Assembly: GCA_049282265.1 (NCBI GenBank)
Contig: JBAPTR010000302.1
Coordinates: forward strand, 1 to 13,352
Reading direction: 5' to 3'
DNA length: 13,352 nucleotides
Source of the DNA: CAYUCJ01 sp049282265
Lineage (GTDB): Bacteria; Desulfobacterota; DSM-4660; Desulfatiglandales; Desulfatiglandaceae
Shown: positions 5,306 to 13,352 of the stretch, piece by piece
Numbering within the stretch: the stretch's first letter is position 1
Layout of the letters: every line of letters begins with the position of its first letter
Notes under the pieces: model-generated
What the model saw: only the letters and a program-made list of their open reading frames with translations
Databases searched by the model: none
Told to the model about the DNA's origin: nothing
Position numbers and translations under genes: made by a program

Positions 5306-6499
5306 ATGAGGAAATCCACATTTTCACTATTCGTTCTGCTAACCCTGTTTTTCGTACTCCCCGCCCTGGCAGGGGCCGGACAGGTCCCCGGAGTCTCGGA
5401 CAAGGAGGTTGTCGTCGGCTGGACCACCCCCCTTTCCGGGCCGGCGGCCCTCTGGGGCGTGACCGCCCTTGGGGCCATGGCATGGGCCGATTACATCAAT
5501 GCCCAAGGCGGGGTCAACGGCCGTAAGATCAAGGTCATATTGAAGGACGACGGATACAATCCCACCCGAGCACTCGTGAACCTCCAGGAGATGAAAGGGA
5601 AGGTCTTCGCTGTATGTGGTCTCCTGGGCACGGCCATCTGCAACGCGGCCAAGGACTTTTTCGCCGACAACAAGATTCCGCTCATCACCGCCTATGGGAA
5701 TATCCGCATATGGCAAAAGCTTCCTAAAGACAAACTCCACTATGTCTTTATCGCCTACCCCGATTACGAAGACGAGGCGGAGTATATAACCAAATACGCT
5801 GTAAATAAGCTGGCATCCAAGAAAATAGCACTGTTTTACCAGAATGACGACTACGGTAAGACAGCCATGGCAGGGGTTAAAAAGGGGTTGGCAGAGGTCG
5901 GCGGGGCAGTGCTGGCCGGAGCAGTTCCCTACGAGGTGACTGAAAGGTCGCTTGGCACCCATGCCCTTAACCTCAAAAAAACAGGGGCGGACAGCGTCAT
6001 CATTTACACCACGCCCACCCACGGGGCACTGATCATCAAAGAAATGGCCAAAATCGGCTACCGTCCCAAGGTCCTGGCCACCTTCACCCTGGGTGACCCC
6101 ATCATGTACCGGGTCGCGGGGGATGTCTGGGAAGGGACCTATTTCGCCTTTCCCGGCAATTCCGGGGTGCCCGGCGCTGAGCCTCAGTCCAATCGTGTCG
6201 TTGATATCCTCAAAAAATACAATCCGAAAATCAAGGGCAAGGAATACCTGGCCCTTTTCGGAGCCGTTTCCATGATGCACTTTGTGGAAGGCCTCAGGAA
6301 CGCCGGCAGAGACCTTACGCCCGAATCCCTGATAAAGGGAATGGAGATGATCCATAACTGGAAACCCGAAGGGATCGGCGCGCCGGTGACCTATGGACCT
6401 GACCGCCATCACGGGGTCAATGCGTCGAGAATGGGACGGGCCGTGAACGGCAAACACGTCCCTCTGGAGCCCTTTACCATTTTCGGGCCGCATTTCTAG
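5306..6499 (+). CDS. livK: Liv-type ABC transporter periplasmic substrate-binding protein
   Basis: A 397-residue type I periplasmic binding protein of the branched-chain-amino-acid/amide family. It starts with a Sec signal peptide: basic MRKS, a hydrophobic core to about residue 18, and an ALA or AGA cleavage site at 20-24. No lipobox cysteine follows, so it should be soluble in the periplasm. The mature part begins with the strand 'KEVVVGWTTPLSGPAA', followed by INAQGGVNGRKIKVILKDDG (59-78), typical of this family. It captures the ligand and delivers it to the LivHM permease. Family members also bind aromatic acids, fatty-acid-like acids and amides, so the name does not prove an amino-acid substrate. 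The acyl-CoA synthetase in the same operon points to a carboxylic acid (inference). AGAGGAGGT just upstream is a strong ribosome site, fitting the excess of binding protein over transporter; it is the first gene after the predicted promoter. Confidence 0.93.
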   Translation: MRKSTFSLFVLLTLFFVLPALAGAGQVPGVSDKEVVVGWTTPLSGPAALWGVTALGAMAWADYINAQGGVNGRKIKVILKDDGYNPTRALVNLQEMKGKVFAVCGLLGTAICNAAKDFFADNKIPLITAYGNIRIWQKLPKDKLHYVFIAYPDYEDEAEYITKYAVNKLASKKIALFYQNDDYGKTAMAGVKKGLAEVGGAVLAGAVPYEVTERSLGTHALNLKKTGADSVIIYTTPTHGALIIKEMAKIGYRPKVLATFTLGDPIMYRVAGDVWEGTYFAFPGNSGVPGAEPQSNRVVDILKKYNPKIKGKEYLALFGAVSMMHFVEGLRNAGRDLTPESLIKGMEMIHNWKPEGIGAPVTYGPDRHHGVNASRMGRAVNGKHVPLEPFTIFGPHF

Positions 6500-6503
6500 A
6501 GGC

Positions 6504-7256
6504 ATGGCTCTTTTAGACATCCGTGCCCTGTCCATCCGTTTCGGTGGTATCCAGGCCCTTGCGGGCATTGATCTCCAGGTGGAACCTGAAGAAATCCTGG
6601 CCGTGATCGGTCCCAACGGGTCTGGAAAAACCACCCTTTTCAACTGCATCTCAGGGATCTACCATCCTAACGGCGGAGACATCCACTTCGAGGGAAAGGG
6701 CATCCTGGGCCTTTCCCCCGATGGCGTGGCCCTTCACGGGGTAGCCCGAACATTCCAGAATCTCCGCCTTTTCATGAATATGACCATTCTTGACAATCTC
6801 CTTCTGGGGAGACATATCAAGTTTCGAAAGAATCCCCTTTCCGTCTACCTCAGGCTGCGCAACGAAGAACTGAAGCACAGGAAGGTGGTGGAAGAGATCA
6901 TCGAATTTCTTGATCTTCAAGCCTACAGACAGGCTCGCATATCGGATTGTCCCTATGGTGTTCAGAAACGGGCCGAGGTGGGACGGGCTCTCGCCTTGGA
7001 ACCCAGGCTGCTGCTATTGGATGAACCCATCGCCGGATTGACATCTGAAGAAAAAGAGGAGACGGCTTACCGCATCAATGAAATCCGCGGCCGCTACCAT
7101 ACCGCCATACTCCTGGTGGAGCATGATCTCAGGATCGCGTCAAAACTCGCGGACCGGATGATGGCCATGGATTACGGCAAGAAGATTGCCCAGGGTACCC
7201 CCGAGGAAGTGCAGCGGACCCCGGCCGTAATCAAAGCGTATCTGGGAGACGACTAG
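6504..7256 (+). CDS. livG: Liv-type ABC transporter ATPase
   Basis: A 250-residue ABC ATPase that, with LivF, powers the LivHM channel from the cytoplasmic side. Motifs: Walker A GPNGSGKT (36-43), Q-loop Gln85 in ARTFQN, signature CPYGVQ (149-154; the 'PYG' form is usual in LivG in place of LSGGQ), Walker B LLLLDEP (169-175), and switch His207 in LVEHD. It begins 4 bases after the livK stop. The AGAGG at 6498-6502 overlaps the stop and is only one base from the ATG, too close for a standard site, so initiation probably relies on coupling to livK translation. The N-terminus (MALLDIRALSIRFGG) matches the family without extension, supporting this start. Confidence 0.94.
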   Translation: MALLDIRALSIRFGGIQALAGIDLQVEPEEILAVIGPNGSGKTTLFNCISGIYHPNGGDIHFEGKGILGLSPDGVALHGVARTFQNLRLFMNMTILDNLLLGRHIKFRKNPLSVYLRLRNEELKHRKVVEEIIEFLDLQAYRQARISDCPYGVQKRAEVGRALALEPRLLLLDEPIAGLTSEEKEETAYRINEIRGRYHTAILLVEHDLRIASKLADRMMAMDYGKKIAQGTPEEVQRTPAVIKAYLGDD

Positions 7257-7271
7257 AAGGCGGAAGGTTTA

Positions 7272-7291
7272 CCCGCCGGTTCTGTGGCGGG
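7272..7291. other. GC-rich hairpin after livG
   Basis: CCCGCC (7272-7277) and GGCGGG (7286-7291) pair perfectly around an 8-base loop, 15 bases after the livG stop. No T-run follows. It may stabilise the 3' end of a livKG transcript or partly attenuate read-through into livF. Confidence 0.4.
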
Positions 7292-7318
7292 CGGAATGCG
7301 GAATTAGGAAGGCGGAAA
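7291..7318. repeat. In-phase heptad repeat (GCGGAAT-type)
   Basis: Four consecutive 7-base units read GCGGAAT, GCGGAAT, TAGGAAG and GCGGAAA. A further similar unit, GCGGAAG, lies upstream at 7260-7266, and GAAGGCGGAA occurs twice (7256-7265 and 7308-7317). It sits in the livG-livF gap and codes for nothing apparent. Confidence 0.5.
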
Positions 7319-7387
7319 ATAGAAAACGATCAATTTGCTTTCGCACCGTAGACATTGCTCCTGCACCACGTTTCAACATTTTTCTCT

Positions 7388-7409
7388 GTAGGAGCGACCT
7401 CTTGGTCGC
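7388..7409 (+). repeat. REP (repetitive extragenic palindromic) element
   Basis: The tetranucleotide GTAG (7388-7391) is followed by a perfect hairpin GCGACC-TCTT-GGTCGC (7394-7409). GTAG or a similar tetranucleotide at the foot of a hairpin is the hallmark of REPs mobilised by RAYT (TnpA-REP, Y1) transposases. A decayed inverted match, TGCTCCTGCA, lies at about 7355-7365 and may be the remnant of a partner REP. No RAYT gene is in the window. Confidence 0.6.
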
Positions 7410-7422
7410 GAGTATCCGTTGC

Positions 7423-7451
7423 ATGAAATTCCTTGTTTATTGAGCTATAAT
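7423..7451 (+). promoter_or_regulatory. Candidate internal promoter for livF
   Basis: A perfect TATAAT (7446-7451) is preceded at 17 bases by ATGAAA (7423-7428), which matches four of six -35 consensus bases. It lies just after the REP element and 33 bases before the livF ATG. It would let livF, the acyl-CoA synthetase, livM and livH be expressed apart from livKG. Confidence 0.4.
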
Positions 7452-7484
7452 ATCCTGTCAGCAGAGGACGGAACCATCGCGATT

Positions 7485-8260
<776 letters not shown>

Positions 8261-8261
<1 letters not shown>

Positions 8262-10060
8262 TGGGAGCAGCCGCAGCAAACTTCCCTGCCCTTTTTTTCC
8301 AGCAGGTGGCGGCCCATGGAGATCGCGTGGCCCTCCGGAAAAAGGAATACGGGATCTGGAACCGGGTCTCCTGGAACGTCTATGGAGAACAGGTCCGGAC
8401 GGTTGCGGCAGGGCTGATTGTCTTGGGCCTTGAGCGTGGTGAGCGGGTCGCCATCCTCGGGGACAATCGACCCGAATGGGTCATCTGCCACCTGGCCGCC
8501 ATGTCTGCGGGCTTCGTGACCTGCGGCATTTATTCCACATCCGCCCCCGAAGAGGTCGCTTACGTGGTCGGGCACTCCGAATCCAAGATCCTCTTCGTGG
8601 AAAACGAGGAACAGGTGGATAAGGCCCTTCAGATTCTCCCCGACCTCGATCTGAAAAAGATAGTGGTCTGGGACCCCAAAGGCCTCTGGGGTTTTTCACA
8701 CACCGCCATGATGTTCTTTGATGAATTCCGAGACAAGGGGAAGGCCCACCTCAAGGAAAATCCCCAGTGTGTTTCCGAGCGGATGGCAGACATCGATCCG
8801 GAAGACACGGCCATGATGATCTATACCTCCGGCACTACGGGCCGACCGAAAGGCGCCATGTTGACCCATCGCAACGTCCTGAGCATCACCGAGTCCTTCA
8901 TGGAAGCCTCCCCGATGTATGAAAATGACGAGATGCTCTCTTACCTTCCCCTGGCCCATATCTATGAAAATCTTATCTCCCTTTTCCTGGCGGTGAGGGG
9001 CGGCGGCACGGTCAATTTTGTTGAAAGCCTTGACACGCTCCCCATGAACCTGAGAGAGGTCTCTCCAACGGTCTTCTGCAGCGTCCCCAGGATCTGGGAA
9101 AAATTCGCTTCCATGATCGAGATCAAGATGTCCGACTCAACCCTGGTCAAACGTGCCTTTTATCGTGTTGCCGTGGCTGTCGGTCTCAAATACATCCGAT
9201 CCGATAAGAAAACAGGAAAACGGTTTCTCTGGAGTCTCCCCTACTGGCCCCTTTACGCGCTGGTCCTCTACCACCTGAAACGGCAAGTGGGATTGGAACG
9301 TGTGCGATGGGCCGTGTGCGGAGCGGCCCCTGCCTCTCCTGAACTCTTCCAGTACTTCAATGCCCTGGGCGTTCCCCTGAGAGAAGGCTATGGCCAGACC
9401 GAATCCACGGGGGTCATCGCCATCCAGCGGATCGATCGTCCCCGGTGGGGCTACGTGGGAGAGGCCCTTCCCGGGGTAGAAGTCCGCATCGCGGAAGACG
9501 GGGAAATACTGGCAAAGGGGTCCGGCGTGTTCAAAGGGTATTTCAAGGACCCGGAATTGACGGCCGAGACCCTGAAGGACGGATGGCTGCACACGGGAGA
9601 CGTGGGGACGATTGATGACGGTTTTATCAAGATCCTGGATCGGAAGAAGGACATCATCATCACTGCCGGGGGCAAGAACGTCACGCCGGCTTTTATTGAG
9701 AACAAGTTGAAATTCAGCTCTTATATCCAGGATGCCGTCGTCATTGGAGACGGGCGAAAGTATCTGGTTTCGCTGATCCTCATCGATGAGGACAATGTCA
9801 CCAAATACGCCCAGGACAACCGGGTCCCCTTCACGACCTTTGCCGACTTGACCCAAAACAAGGAAATCCACAAGCTCATCGACGGAGAGGTGGCCAAGAT
9901 CAACAAGACCCTTGCGCGGGTGGAGACCATCAAAAAGTTCGCCCTCCTCCCCAGGCGGTTCTACGAAGAAGACGGAGACGTGACCCCTACCAAGAAGGTC
10001 AAGCGACGCTTCCTGGAAAAACGGTACAAGGACCTCATTGAGCAGCTCTACAAAGGATAA
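8261..10060 (+). CDS. Long-chain-type acyl-CoA synthetase (AMP-forming)
   Basis: A 599-residue adenylate-forming ligase that activates a carboxylic acid with ATP to acyl-AMP and transfers it to CoA. Motifs: P-loop YTSGTTGRPKG (188-198), GYGQTES (376-382), GWLHTGD (441-447), RKKDIIITAGGKNVTP (461-476) and the C-terminal catalytic lysine region TPTKKVKR, with Lys579 the likely adenylation lysine. Length and the GKNVTP hinge fit the long-chain (FadD15/FAA-like) branch rather than acetyl-CoA or benzoate ligases, but chain length cannot be fixed by eye. The ATG at 8261 lies 8 bases after AGGAGG (8247-8252); the ATG at 8255 is too close and GTG 8228 has no support. It overlaps livF by one base and livM starts 6 bases later, so the ligase is co-expressed with the importer. 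This suggests that the imported acid is trapped as its CoA ester (inference). Confidence 0.95.
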
Positions 10061-10066
10061 TTCCCC

Positions 10067-11047
10067 ATGGATTTGATTGAAAGTTACAGGGAGGAACTTC
10101 AACTCATTCGAAAACCCGGGACCCGTGTGTGGGTGGGGGCCTTTGTGCTGCTCCTGATCCTGCTCCCCTTGTTCGCCCCCGAACATGTCATCTATGTGGT
10201 CACCATCATTGCCATCTATACCATAGGCGTCCAGGGACAGAATCTCCTCATCGGCAATACCGGTCAGATATCATTCGGCCAGGCGGGATTTCTGGCCATC
10301 GGCGCCTTCACCTTCGGCCACCTGAACCAGTGGGGCGTGCCCTGGCCCTTTGGGCTGATCGCCGCAGGCATTGCCGCGGGGCTCTTCGGCATCGTTGTGG
10401 GATTCCCCTCCCTGCGCCTGAAAGGCCCTTATCTGGCCATTGCGACCATGGGATTCGGAATTGCGGTCTACCAGGTATTTGTCAATTCAGAGACCCTTTC
10501 AGGAGGCCGAATGGGCCTTTCGGTGCATAAAATGCAGCCGCTGTTCGGACTCAGTGCGATCAATTTCAACTACTATTTCAATTTTGCTATAGCACTGGTC
10601 TTCACCCTTCTCACCTACAATATCATCTCTTCCTACATGGGTCGTGCCTTCATTGCCATCAGGGACAACGACATCGCTGCGGAGGTCATTGGGGTCAACC
10701 TGACCAGGTATAAGCTCCTCTCATTTGCCATCAGTTCTTTCTATACGGGAATCCAGGGGGGGCTGTACGGCCTTTTCATGGGGTACCTGGAACCGAACAT
10801 GTTCACCTTCATGGAATCCATCAACCTCTTTGTGGCCGTCATCATCGGGGGGCTGGCCTCTGTGGAAGGTTCCATCATGGGTGCCGCCTTCGTCATTCTC
10901 GTGCCCCAGGTCTTCAATGCCTATAAGGAGCTGGTACCCGTGGTATACGGGGTCACGATACTCCTTGTCCTGATTTTCGAGCCTATGGGATTGTACGGGA
11001 GATGGTTCAAATTGAGGCTCTATTTTAGAAACTGGCCTTTTCGTTAA
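10067..11047 (+). CDS. livM: Liv-type ABC transporter permease
   Basis: A 326-residue inner-membrane permease that forms the translocation pore with LivH. After a charged cytoplasmic N-terminus (1-20), hydrophobic segments run at about 21-37, 40-56, 92-113, 121-139, 168-188, 215-240, 250-283 and 290-308. The family signature GNTGQISFGQAGFLAIGA (63-80) is exact, and the cytoplasmic loop AIRDNDIAAEVIGVN (197-211) is the segment expected to dock on the ATPases. AAAGGA (10052-10057) lies 9 bases before the ATG and overlaps the end of the ligase gene. The order livM then livH is the reverse of the common livHMGF arrangement. Confidence 0.95.
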   Translation: MDLIESYREELQLIRKPGTRVWVGAFVLLLILLPLFAPEHVIYVVTIIAIYTIGVQGQNLLIGNTGQISFGQAGFLAIGAFTFGHLNQWGVPWPFGLIAAGIAAGLFGIVVGFPSLRLKGPYLAIATMGFGIAVYQVFVNSETLSGGRMGLSVHKMQPLFGLSAINFNYYFNFAIALVFTLLTYNIISSYMGRAFIAIRDNDIAAEVIGVNLTRYKLLSFAISSFYTGIQGGLYGLFMGYLEPNMFTFMESINLFVAVIIGGLASVEGSIMGAAFVILVPQVFNAYKELVPVVYGVTILLVLIFEPMGLYGRWFKLRLYFRNWPFR

Positions 11048-11061
11048 GAAAGAGGTATCCA

Positions 11062-11943
11062 ATGTCCCAATTCCTGCAATACTTCATTTCCGGACTCTCA
11101 ACAGGCAGCATCTATGCCCTGGTTGCCCTCGGGCTGGCACTGATCTATCGCTCCACCCGCATCCTCAACTTTGCCCACGGAGACATAGCCACGGCAGGGA
11201 CCTTCATTGCCTTTATGCTGCTGAGCCTGAATTTTCATTTTTCCCTGTCATTTCTCCTGGCCCTGCTCTGCGGAGCCGCCATCGCCATGCTCTTCTATTT
11301 CTGTGTCCTCATCCCTGCCCAGCGCCGTGAAGCCACGCAACTGGGGCAGATTATCCTGACCCTCGGATTCGGTCTGATTCTCCAGGGGCTCATCTCCTAT
11401 TTCGGCGGGTCCGAACCCCAGTCTTTTCCCTTTCCCCTCTCGGACACCACGGTCTACAGTTTCGGCGGCATCGTGGTCAGCCAGTTGGGTCTCGGCACCA
11501 TGGGTATCAGCCTCCTTGCCTGTCTCCTCTTTTTCCTCCTCGTACAAAAGACGCGCATAGGGCTTGCCATGCGAGCCACGTCCGAGAACCTGACCGGTGC
11601 GCAGACCCTGGGAATCCCCACGCGAAAAATTCTGGCCCTCAGCTGGGGGCTGGCTGCCTTCCTCGGGGTCCTGGCAGGGCTTTTTCTGGCCCCTGCCCTG
11701 CTCCTGGATCCCTTTTTCATGCTGGAACCTTTCTTGAAGGGTTTTGCCGCCGCGATCCTCGGGGGGTTGAACAGTCTGCCGGGGGCCATCGTGGGGGGGC
11801 TTATTCTCGGAGTGGCCGAGAGTCTCGCCGGCGGATTTGTATCCATCGCCTTCAAGAACACCCTGGCCTTCATCATCATTATTCTCGTCCTGCTTGTCCG
11901 TCCCGAAGGTCTCTTGGGCGAAGAATTCAAGGAAAGGGTATAG
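11062..11943 (+). CDS. livH: Liv-type ABC transporter permease
   Basis: A 293-residue integral membrane protein, the second half of the Liv channel. Family signatures: LSTGSIYALVALGLALIYR (12-30), ILNFAHGDIATAGTF (34-48), the ATPase-contacting loop AMRATSENLTGAQTLGI (169-185), and AILGGLNSLPGAIVGGLILG (231-250). Hydrophobic segments cover most of the rest, ending at a short cytoplasmic tail after residue 280. A ribosome site AAAGAGG (11050-11056) precedes the ATG; the gap to livM is 14 bases. It is the last gene of the operon, followed by about 350 bases of non-coding DNA and the convergent rRNA operon. Confidence 0.95.
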   Translation: MSQFLQYFISGLSTGSIYALVALGLALIYRSTRILNFAHGDIATAGTFIAFMLLSLNFHFSLSFLLALLCGAAIAMLFYFCVLIPAQRREATQLGQIILTLGFGLILQGLISYFGGSEPQSFPFPLSDTTVYSFGGIVVSQLGLGTMGISLLACLLFFLLVQKTRIGLAMRATSENLTGAQTLGIPTRKILALSWGLAAFLGVLAGLFLAPALLLDPFFMLEPFLKGFAAAILGGLNSLPGAIVGGLILGVAESLAGGFVSIAFKNTLAFIIIILVLLVRPEGLLGEEFKERV

Positions 11944-12098
11944 CCCGGCTTTCATTTTCTCCAGAGGGGAATAGTGTATTGGAATTTCTCCGGATTATGG
12001 ATACTGGAGTGATGGAGTTATGGCAAAACCACCTCATCAAGTGTGTAGAGCATCACAGAAACTCTGTTTTCTGAGCAAACCTCCGGTTGCAGTCTTCC

Positions 12099-12194
12099 CA
12101 AGACTCCAATACTCCGATTCTCCAGCTCGATCTTCTCCGGCAAAGCCTCTTATCTCTGACCTGGTCCTGAGGACCAGGTTTTACAACGAGCAAT
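12099..12194. repeat. Dispersed intergenic repeat, copy B
   Basis: It aligns without gaps to 1936-2031 (about 77% identical by hand count). Unlike copy A, it contains a perfect 9-base-pair hairpin (12159-12179), suggesting that B is closer to the functional form, or that pairing is not what keeps the element. Its left end is part of an imperfect inverted repeat with 12004-12023. Confidence 0.75.
12159..12182 (+). terminator. Possible terminator of the liv operon
   Basis: ACCTGGTCC (12159-12167) and GGACCAGGT (12171-12179) form a perfect 9-base-pair stem with a 3-base loop, followed by TTT. The T-run is short, so termination may be partial. It lies inside repeat copy B, about 215 bases after the livH stop; the stronger structure at 12294-12326 can also stop this transcript. 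Confidence 0.4.
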
Positions 12195-12293
12195 AAATCT
12201 GAGCGGATGTGCATTGCATGGGCCGGGTCTCTTTTCTTTCCAGAGCCGTATAAGAATAGACTAAAAAGGTGCGCATTAATTAAGCAAAAGAAC

Positions 12294-12326
12294 AAAAAAA
12301 ACCCCTCCAAATGGAGGGGTTTTTTT
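12294..12326 (-). terminator. Bidirectional rho-independent terminator of the rRNA operon
   Basis: Eight A, then CCCCTCC (12302-12308), a 4-base loop, GGAGGGG (12313-12319) and seven T. Read on the minus strand it lies 6 bases beyond the end of the 5S gene and ends in a T-run, so it terminates the rRNA operon. The A/T runs on both sides make it work equally for the rightward liv transcript. Confidence 0.9.
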
Positions 12327-12332
12327 ATAAAT

Positions 12333-12446
<114 letters not shown>

Positions 12447-12535
12447 AAACTGTAAAAACTATCAACTGAAAACACAGGGAATGCAAAAAGGATGACTTCG
12501 GACGGTTGCTCTAACAAAACATAAATGAAAAAGTT
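12447..12535 (-). other. 23S-5S intergenic spacer
   Basis: An A/T-rich spacer of 89 bases between the rRNA genes. No tRNA cloverleaf or open frame is visible; it should be removed during processing of the rRNA precursor. Confidence 0.7.

Positions 12536-13352
<817 letters not shown>

Larger units (their letters stand above)
11944..12293. other. Non-coding convergent gap, repeat-rich
   Basis: I find no credible gene here; the longest open frame, on the minus strand (12053-12310), lacks family features and runs into the terminator. It holds a possible imperfect inverted repeat (12004-12023 against 12106-12125, about 14 of 20 bases), a small hairpin CAGAAA-CTCTGT-TTTCTG (12056-12073), copy B of the dispersed repeat, and a second hairpin at 12159-12179. 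It separates the rightward liv operon from the leftward rRNA operon. Confidence 0.6.

Noticed and set aside
5339..6649. 436-codon minus-strand open frame opposite livK
   Set aside because: A by-product of GC-rich third positions in livK; the translation shows no domain and crosses into livG.
7419..7484. TTG-initiated N-terminal extension of livF
   Set aside because: The added 22 residues do not resemble LivF, overlap a promoter-like sequence, and the ATG at 7485 begins at the normal family position.
9137..10186. 349-codon minus-strand open frame opposite the acyl-CoA synthetase
   Set aside because: Shadow of a gene whose motifs are unambiguous on the + strand.
12053..12310. 85-codon minus-strand open frame between livH and 5S
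   Set aside because: It starts within the rRNA terminator, runs through the repeat and hairpins, and shows no family features.
12447..12535. Possible tRNA in the 23S-5S spacer
   Set aside because: No cloverleaf, no TTCRA-type T-loop and no CCA-like end on either strand.

Overview
The window looks like a chromosomal segment of a Gram-negative, acyl-CoA-oxidising bacterium, most likely an anaerobic member of the Desulfobacterota (former Deltaproteobacteria). This rests on the mix of branched-chain-amino-acid-type (Liv) ABC transporter genes with acyl-CoA enzymes, the moderately GC-rich codon use, the E. coli-like 23S/5S sequences, and gaps full of short repeats. The taxon is an inference; no marker was compared against a database.

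Region 1 (1-5121, + strand) is a catabolic acyl-CoA cluster. It opens with the C-terminal end of a biotin carboxyl carrier domain, presumably of an acyl-CoA carboxylase lying off the left edge. The stop of that gene overlaps the start of a crotonase-family enoyl-CoA hydratase/isomerase. A zinc-type beta-keto acid cleavage enzyme (BKACE, DUF849) follows after 4 bases. After a gap holding an intergenic repeat come a PhaJ/MaoC-type (R)-enoyl-CoA hydratase, a stand-alone SCP2 lipid-carrier domain, an acyl-CoA dehydrogenase with an isovaleryl/long-chain-type catalytic glutamate, and an FMN TIM-barrel protein of the nitronate monooxygenase/FabK family that lacks the usual catalytic histidine.

Region 2 (5122-11943, + strand) is a Liv-type ABC importer: livK (periplasmic binding protein), livG and livF (ATPases), livM and livH (permeases). 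A long-chain-type acyl-CoA synthetase gene sits between livF and livM, tightly packed with both (1-base overlap and 6-base gap). A good sigma70-like promoter precedes livK. The livG-livF gap is unusually long for the operon and holds a hairpin, a heptad repeat, a REP element with its GTAG tetranucleotide, and a candidate internal promoter. A plausible reading is that a carboxylic acid is imported, converted to its CoA thioester by the embedded ligase, and passed to the Region 1 enzymes (dehydrogenation, hydration, possibly biotin-dependent carboxylation, and cleavage to acetoacetate). The substrate cannot be read from the sequence.

Region 3 (11944-13352) is the convergent boundary with an rRNA operon read leftward. 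It has about 350 bases of repeat-rich non-coding DNA, a strong bidirectional terminator, the complete 5S rRNA gene and the last ~817 bases of the 23S rRNA gene, cut by the right edge. Besides the pathway itself, the most notable structural find is a ~96-base intergenic repeat present at 1936-2031 and 12099-12194, aligned without gaps. It also argues for a GTG start at 2050 for the MaoC-type gene.
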